A DNA stretch of 64,000 nucleotides from Platycnemis pennipes (lineage: Eukaryota > Arthropoda > Insecta > Odonata > Platycnemididae): the NCBI GenBank assembly GCA_933228895.1, contig OW121855.1, forward strand, positions 70,518,698 to 70,582,697, written 5' to 3'. Of the stretch, positions 34,201 to 43,200 are shown piece by piece. The notes beneath the pieces were generated by a model. That model worked only from the letters and a program-made list of their open reading frames with translations. It was not told the origin of the DNA and ran no database searches. Position 1 is the first letter of the stretch. Each line of letters starts with the position of its first letter. The position numbers were made by a program, and so were the translations under genes.

Positions 34201-37200
34201 GAATTCAGATGATTCCAAGCCAGCAACTATTTTCATCTTCTTGTTCCTGGGTTCCTCCGCTGGATCCAATGTCTCAGTCATTGAAGGTGGATCGTCACTT
34301 TGGACAGAATTCATGGGCTTACTGTCCTTAAGACTTTCTTGATCTGGCTCAATATCCAGTCTTAACTCATAACTACCAATTAAGTCAGCAACATTCATGG
34401 ACAAGCCAACGTCTTTGACCTGGATGGATGCATCTGAGGACTGACTTTGACTTTCATCACAAGTCAGGCTTCTTTTCTCATTTGAAGTACCATCTAACTT
34501 AGCATCTGAAGTATTGACAGCATTCCCGGAGACATTTCCTTCATTAGCCAAACCACTGGAATCTCTGACTTCCTCACACTCAGCCGGTTTTTCTGCAGGT
34601 GGAACAACTGGGAGAAAGCCATCATCTTTTTCTTTCACCCCAGAGACCTCACCCACATCATTACTTTTCCCATCATCATCACTATTCAAACTAAGGGTGA
34701 TAGTAGTAGGGTCAGTAGCATTAGCCACACTAGATCTCTTGACAGGTTTTGGTTCATCAACCAATTTTTTTGTTTCCAAAATCGCACTTCGTATTTTATG
34801 AATGACATCAATAGATAGTCCTGGAAGAGGGAGAGGGATTATTGATGGCACACTAGAGTGATCTTGGAACTTCCCACAATTACCTTGACCAGCGGAAATT
34901 TTTTCAGCACCTAGTTTAACCTTATTATGACTCTCAGGTACTTTACTGGTCTCATCTGCAGGGGGAGATGCACATTCTGGGTGTGATCCCTCACAGTGGT
35001 TATCATTTCTACCTTCCATGGACACCAAATTATTATCATTATTTTCCCGTCCCCTCACTGGTGCTGCATTATCATTTCGCTTGCTGCTGTCATCACTTGG
35101 CCCACTACTCTCAGCTTCCTGAGTATCAGTATCAACTTTTAGGAGGTTTGGAACCAATTTATACCGATGATCTCCCATTTTCTTAAAAGTTTTGACACCA
35201 GTGGGTTCGTTACGCTTGAAAGGGCCAATTTTCACATATGCCCCACTCACGGTGGGAACGGCATATATTCCTTTCTTGAAGTCCTGCTTGTCTTCAGCAG
35301 TTTTCTTCTTATCAAACGCAAGCCTGACAGTGCGATTAGAGGTCCTTGCAATCATGACTGCAGATATGAGTCTTGATGCAGATGTATTGAACCCACTTTC
35401 TTCAGCAGTCAACTTGTCAAACTGGCCATTCAAATCCAAACGATACCAAATGACATCATTCTCTGAAGGGGCTTCCAGATCTCCGCCAGAAAATGGGATG
35501 GCTGGTGATGATGATGAAGAAGGCAGATCCGAGCTTTGGCTCCCAAGGTGATCAGAACACGAAGGAGTTGGAAAGGATGCTGGAGAGCTAAGTGGTGATG
35601 GACAGACAGCCTTCTTCAAAGATTGACTCTTAGATGTGGATGTGTCTGGTGAACACAGTTGCTTGGACTGGACTTTGGATCCTTTTCCTTTTTCTACAGC
35701 TTGCAGGCTTGTACCCCCATCTTTCTTGATTGGGGATAGTGTCTGACCCTCAGATGAGTGAGTCACAGAATGTGACACAGGAGAATGATGGACATCATCA
35801 TCTTTAAAGGATGTGGATGGACTTGCCTTTTTCAAACTCTGAACTAGAGCATTCTCCAGGATTCGAGCTACACCCTTCTTTGGTGAACTAGTAGAATCCT
35901 TCTTTAAAGACTGAGTCCTATGCATGTCAGGTTCATGTGATGATGATGGTGAATGATGAATATGTTGACCAAGAGAATCTTTGTCCACAGGTTTAGGAGT
36001 AGGGGCCTCAGCATCCTTGAGAGGTGATCGGGGCTTGGAAGCATCAGGGGCACCCACATTCTCGGTCATCAATGCAGAACAGTCAGACAAATCTTTCTGA
36101 TGATGATTTGAATCCTTCTTCATATACAGAGATGAGGCCTTCTTAGGAGATTGAGTCGAAGGTTTCTTTGGCGGTGAAATAAAAGTTCTTTGGGGAGACA
36201 TAGTTGTGGACTTTTTGGCAGGCTGATGGGATTTTTTCTTTGGTGACTGAGTTGTGGCAGGGGAAACCAAAGGTGAGGATGGAATGGAGCACTGAGGTGG
36301 TTGGACTGTAGTCAATCCTTTCTTGTAGGCAACTGAAGAATGAGGGACCTTAGTTTTCTTCGTAGATGAGAGTTTTTTTGAAGTCCTTTGAACACTTCGA
36401 TGATTTGCTGGTACAACTGCTTCTTTCTTTGCTTTGGATGCCTTACTTTTCCCTTTGGAAACACAAGGACGTGGAGTTGAGAAGCAGATGGTTTCTTTCT
36501 GGACTTCAGCATTACTTTCTGACTGTTTCCCAGTGAATTCGATTGGTATCCTAAGACCCTCTCCCTCTATCACATAATCTGAAGTAACAGGAAATATTTT
36601 TAAAGGGCTGTTAGGAGTCACCAGGCCTGGTAATGAGATGGGCTTTTCTTCACAAGAACTCGAAGTCTCAGCAGTAGACCCATCTGTTCTCACAGTCATA
36701 TTTTCAGCTTTAACATGGGAGAGTTCCATTGAAGGATTCTGATTTTTACTACCAGAAACTTGGGTTTTAGGAAAAATTTCCTTTGATCCTTCTTGAGGCT
36801 TAGTAACTTCATGAGATATCTCTTGACCTAGTTCAGAGGAATCTCCTTTTCCCTTAGTTTTCATGCTGCATGAAGGCACTTCAGGCATATTTTGGGTGAT
36901 GGGTAGTTGTTGATCATTTTTGGCTTCCCTGAGATTTGAGAAATTACAAGACACTTTAGGCAAAATTCTTTCATCTTCCAAAATCACAGCTTGATTTGTA
37001 CTTGTAGGAGTCATTTTCGAAGTGTCTTGCATATCAGCTGAGACAACGGAAAGTTCCTTTCTTTCCACATTGACAGGATTTCTTTGGACTTCTTCTTTGG
37101 ACCATGATTTGCAGGGAGATACTTTATCTGTTGGCGCTGATTTCAGGTCAGTGGGCATTGACTTCAGGTCAGTGGTTAAATTACCAACTGAAAGTTTACT

Positions 37201-40200
37201 ATTTCCTTTATGATCACTTTCTAAATGCAATTCCGGAGGCATACCAATCTGGGGGAATGCATTGTTACTTATATCAGGGTTTTCTTCAGGAGCACACAAT
37301 GGTTTACTCTCCTTGAGAGTAGACAACTCCAGCTTTTGGCCAGAATTATTTAACTGGGGGTCTGATTTTTCAGAATTACTTTTCCCCTCTTCTTCGGTAA
37401 CTTGCAGTGAATTTTCATCTTCGCAGATGGACATTTTCTTTTTGGCTTGACTAGCTGGATTCATCTCCTTTATTATATTCACATGAATGGCCTTGGGAGC
37501 TGAATCATTCGCCCCACCGGAGATATTTGGTTGGGAACAAGTAACTACAACAGAGTCCTTACAAACAGAATACTTCATTGGCGATGTCTTAGGAGTAGTG
37601 ACTTTTTCTTGAGCAGCTGGATTTTGTTGATTGACATTCAAAATTTTAGGCAACAGAGGAGATTTTACTTGAGGGATAGCATTAATGCCAACAGTGGGTG
37701 AATTCTTATCAGAGGCATCAATCATCGCCTTCACATCAATTCCTTGATTCAAACTTTTGATTTCAGCAACCCTAATGGCAAGAGGAGTCTTTTTGTTGCT
37801 GGGAATTGTCTGACCACGTCGAAACCTGTTCAAATCAATAATTAAAACAGGAGGTTTCACCCCTGCAAATGCATTTCCAGAGCCCGTGGCTGATCCAGAC
37901 AACCCCTTTCTTTCTACATCTGATGACGAACAAAAATTTATTTCGTCTATTCCATCAACATTTTCTGAACTTACTGATGAATGGCTCGCAGTCTTTATCG
38001 CATATGGACTGTCATTACTCATGCTGAATGAGTCATTTTTACTTTCCAAATTTCTGAGATTTGATCTGCTACCTTTCTCAGGAGATTCTAACAAATTTAG
38101 TAGAGGTTGTTGTTGGGAAAGCACACTGGTTTCAGGATCTTCAAATTGTAATATTTGTGGGGGAGGTTCAAGGCTTGGAGAAAATAATCCCATCATAAAG
38201 GAATTTGGAGTGCATGTCATGTTTCCACTAGCAGAATACTTTCCCAGACCAGAACCTACTGCAATATTTGCAATTCCCAATCCCACTTTACTCATCTGCT
38301 TATGTTTCAGGAAGGCATTACTCAATGTACCAGGTACTCTTTCCAAATTCAGCACAGAATGATTTGACGCTAAAGAGTTCATTCTCTTACTACTGCCACC
38401 ATTAGCCTGCGCAAAGGCAACAGGTCCCAGCCTATTGTAAACATTCTCACTTCCAGAAACTGTCAATTTACCACCTATCTCCTTCATAGAAAATTTTCCA
38501 AAATTATATTCACCAATATCTTTTTCCACGTTTGTAGGTTTCAAGCTTAAATGGGGGCTTGGCTTATTTTCCAGCACACTAAGCGCTGATGTTTCCAAGT
38601 TCAGCTCAACTTTGACAACAGACTCTGAAAAATCAGAGTTTCCTTGAGCTGAAAGTCTCTCAGTGGTTCCGCCAGCTGCAACAGAAGGAGCATCCACATC
38701 GGCAGAAGTGGGAGCAGGATTGGAGTCTTTCAGACTAACTCCTGTGAGTAGGTGCATTTCAGATGGTGGCTGTTCATCATTTCCACCTGAACGATTACTG
38801 ACTTTCCCTGTAATACTTCCTCTTAGGCTTGCTTGGGCCTCCAACTTATTGGTAGGCACTGAAGAACTATTAGTAACAACAGATACAGTCTTCGGGAGTA
38901 TTTCTCGCAAATGATTCCTCTTTGCCTTGCCAAACTTTATGTGACCGGATATCTCCCAGAAAACACCTTTGCTCACTAATATAGCACAGCCCAAGGCCAC
39001 TGGTTCCCCCAACTTTGCAGCTTTTAAGAGAGCAACAATTTTGGCACATAAAGCCTCTTTCCTTTCTAGATCAAGAAAATTTACGCAAGCTGAGTCAGGT
39101 GGTTGATCTTTCTGAGTTATAAATATGTGTGAATTAGTCCCAGAACTTGAACAAAATCGTTGGCGTAGCCACATATGAGCTGAATGACTTTCAACTAACT
39201 TATTCAAGTGCGACCACCTCATAATTATGACATGATTTAAGGGATTAGGCCTAAGGGATTTGCTGCACATTTTATTCAAATCCCCACACATTGCCTTATG
39301 GGATTTCAACCATAAATCGAAGCTTTCTAAGGAGGGAAAGGTCCTTCCAATTCTGCCATTAGCTTTCTTCTGTTCAACTAAACCAGACATTTTTTCTTTT
39401 GGTTTCAATACATCATGTTTATTGACTGATGACCTAGTTTCCCCATATTCACCTCTGACATTATTTTTAACACTTCCTGTTGGTATGCTTTCAGTGGGTG
39501 CCACTGGGTCTGACTCAAACGAACTTGGAGGAAGAGATTTGACTTCTACAATTTTGAACAATGGCATTGAGTCATCTTGTCTCACTAACTCACTCAAGTC
39601 TGCATTACTGGCACCCGTCTCTGTAGGCACTGGTGCAATGACCTGAGGAGTTTCTTCTTCCACTTGCACATTAACTTCAGGCGCTGAATTCTCAGCTCTT
39701 GCTCTCACTGTTTCTGTGCTACCTTCACTTGTCTTTGGGACATCATCAGCCTCTTTGTCAGCCATCCTTTCGTCGACTTTGGGTTCTGATTCAGACAACT
39801 GAGGGATGTCTTCTCTGGCCGAAAGTGAGATGCTTTCTGACATATCCCTCACTCTTAATAAACCCCTGCGTATACATCTGTCATGGGCAAGTTGAGAGAC
39901 CCACAGATAAATACCAGTAGTTCTGGCAGAATGTAAGTGCCCATCATTGCTTCTGTCCTGGTCATTAGAGAGGTCTCTACAGTAGCAACTTTCCTCAAAC
40001 ACAGCAACTGAAGAGCTTTCTTTGAAGGACTCCTTCCTATGACTTTTCTTTGTGCATGAATTTTTACTTCTTATGCAAGGATTATTCTGACCAACTAAAT
40101 TGCTGCCATTCACTTCAACAGAATTTGGCAAATTATTCTCAGGTATGCTCTCAACTCCTGAGATAACTCCACTATGAGCACTTTCATCAGAACTCTCACA

Positions 40201-43200
40201 AGAGCTGCTGCAAGCAGCACTAGCTAGACTCATCCGGTCTCCTTCTACCGGTTTACTGAAATTTTCCATGGTAACAGAGAAAGCAGAGCCAAAACTTAGG
40301 CTAGCTGATTTTTTTCCACAATGTGTAGTACTCTTCATTGCTACATTCCTCGGTGCCTTGTGAGGCCTGAATTTAAGGCATGGACAATTCAACCTTGAAT
40401 GAAAAATGCAGCGAACAGAGGCCTGCATGTCGGCAAATTGACCAAGGGACACAGAGCAGTTTTTGAACTTGGGAGTGCTCTGATTGAGTTTCTTGGTGGC
40501 ACTTGACTGATTTGCTGCTGTTTTACTACACGGGTCAGAAGTTTTTGGCCTCTTGGGATTAAGATTCACCTCTGGAATGATAGATTCATCGAGGAAACGC
40601 TTAGGAAGACGCCTCTCTCTCTGTTGGCGACCAGGTAAGACCAATTCTCCAGCAGCCTCCACCACAGTGTGGTGAAAGTACTTCTCCACTCTGGCCATGT
40701 GACGACTGGACTCTTCCTGTAATCGGCTCACAGTGTCACTTCCGATGGCAGGATGCTTTGCAGTGCTCTCACTGGAGGGGCACACACAAGAGAACATGCA
40801 CTCCACTTTTCCACAATGCTCAACAAGTCTCTTGTCAGTATTTATGCTGTCACACACACATCCCAATCTGCAGAACTCTTTGGTACAATTGTCTTTGACA
40901 GCGACTCCCTCACCTTGGTCCATAGAAACAAAATTGGCATTCAGCTTCTGCAGTTCACGGATTAATTTTTTACGAGCCAATGCAGGGGAATTGGGAGACT
41001 TTGACTTAATGATTTCCACTTCTGTTTTCCTAGGTGGTGAAGCTTCAAATGGATGGTTTGCCTCAGGCTTGGAACTGGATCTGGAAGCTAAAACTGATGA
41101 TTCCAGAGTGCTTGTCATGGGAGACAAAACATCAGGCTGAGGTCTTGGCTTCGGCTTGAGGAAAACTCTTAACTCTTCATTCTCCAACTCCGGTCTATAC
41201 TCTGTCCCTCGATTGCTCTGCTCATCTTTTCTCTTCTCGCTCATTAAAGGTGAGGATCTCACATTTCCTACACTGTTACTTTTGAACTCACCATTTGACT
41301 TCACATTTGCTTCAGGTGACTTTTCCTCAGGAACGTTTTCCCTCCTAGGCAATGCCACCGAAACAGTTTCATTAGTAGCAGATTTAGTCTCATTTGTTTT
41401 CAACGTGCCATTTTCAATCCTAAGATCTTTCAAATAGGAATACTTGTTAAGTTCCTCAATACCAAGATCAGCAACACGTGGGAGAGCTTCATTAAATTCA
41501 CTGCCCAAAAATCCCATCTCCTTCAGTTTCCTCATCCTCCTAATGACCCAAATTTTTCTAGCAATCAATTTTCTCCGAGCCCTTCCCCTCAAGCGGCTTT
41601 CGACACCATTTAGAAGATTCTTTGCTCCATTCCATTCCTGAGTGGTGCATTTACTCGATCCCAATTCTTCAATAGATTCAGCCTCAGAACCAGATTTTTC
41701 AGATACTTCAACACTTGACAGTGAACTTAACATAATTGGACATAATGATGCTGGAGCTTGAGAAGATCCAATGGTATAGGTGTCATTTTGAATAGTTTCA
41801 TCAGCGGAATGATCTAATGAAGGGGTGGAGGCTGTATCCACCTTTGACAATGAAGAAGGTGATATATTTTTACATGAAGAGTCCTGTGATGCATTCATAG
41901 ATGAAAAAGAATCATCTGAGAGATTTTTCCCAGAAATGGAAGCCAGGGAATCAATTGATTCATCCAGAGATTCAGCATCAATGGGCTTCCTGTGACTTGA
42001 ACTAATAGAAGTACATGGTCCAGTTGGTGTGTCTAACGTTTCACTTTGCAATGCATTGATAGACGTTCTAGTCAGCCGAACAGGTGGTGCTTTCTTCTTG
42101 GTTGAAGACCGTAACAATCTTCGTTGGGAGTGAGGCTCTTTGGAGACTTCATGAGGGAGATTTTTTCGTTTCAGAAATTTGGCATGACCTTTACCAGATA
42201 CTTTGCCAGAGGGTAAATATTTTTGTCTGAGTAAGCCAAGGGGTTTTACTGCTGATGCAGCAAATAAAGCCCTGTTTTCATCCACATCCCAAATGTCTTG
42301 GAAGGACCGAGACCATTCACGCAGCTGCTCTTCTGATATCCTGGGTTTTAAATATCCCATTCTACCACGATGATCCTCTCCACTGTAAGAAAGGTCTACT
42401 TGAACTGATTTGCTAACTTTATCAACTTTAGTTTTCATAGCAGAGTTCTTTTTTCTAATTTTGTTCATTAAAATACTTGTAGGACTTAGTGTTTCCATTG
42501 ATGTCATGCATGGATGATCCATTTCTGACTGATGCTCTGAATGAGCCGGAGTGCTTAGCTTTTTGGGGTCTTTCATCACATAAATAAACCCATCCAGACT
42601 CTCACCATTTGAGCCACCTTCATCAACTTTCCTTGAGGCAACAAGTGGACCTGAATTGGAAGCAGAGAAAGAAACAAATGCAGACTTCTCTGATGGCTTC
42701 CATGCTGATACCTTATCTTCCTTTTCATTCTTGTGTGGATTGTCCTCAATTTTATTGAGATCATTTTGAATGGCTGAAAAATTATTACCCTCCAAGGATA
42801 AGACAGGCATTTCATCCTCACCATCTGTGCCATCCTTCTCCCCTAACTGGCGCCTTATATAATTATGTTCATATTCAATGCTGTCCGGGCAAAGATCATT
42901 CATCATAGGAGGATCTGATCCAATGCCGTTAGGATCAAGCATTGGATTCTGAGTCACAGTAAATTTCTTCTTCCGCCAGCCTTTGATTTTTTTAATGTCT
43001 TTGGTTTTCTTTGGTATTATAGCTTCTGGGAATTCTGATGAGAATCCAAGATCATTTATATTTTCTTTGCCAGATTCATCACTGACCAATCGAGTGAACT
43101 GCACCATATCATGTTCATTTTCAAACGTTACAAATTCAATGCCATCAATCACATCAATCACCTCATTTGCACCATTCTTATTCCTTGTTGAACCTGATTC

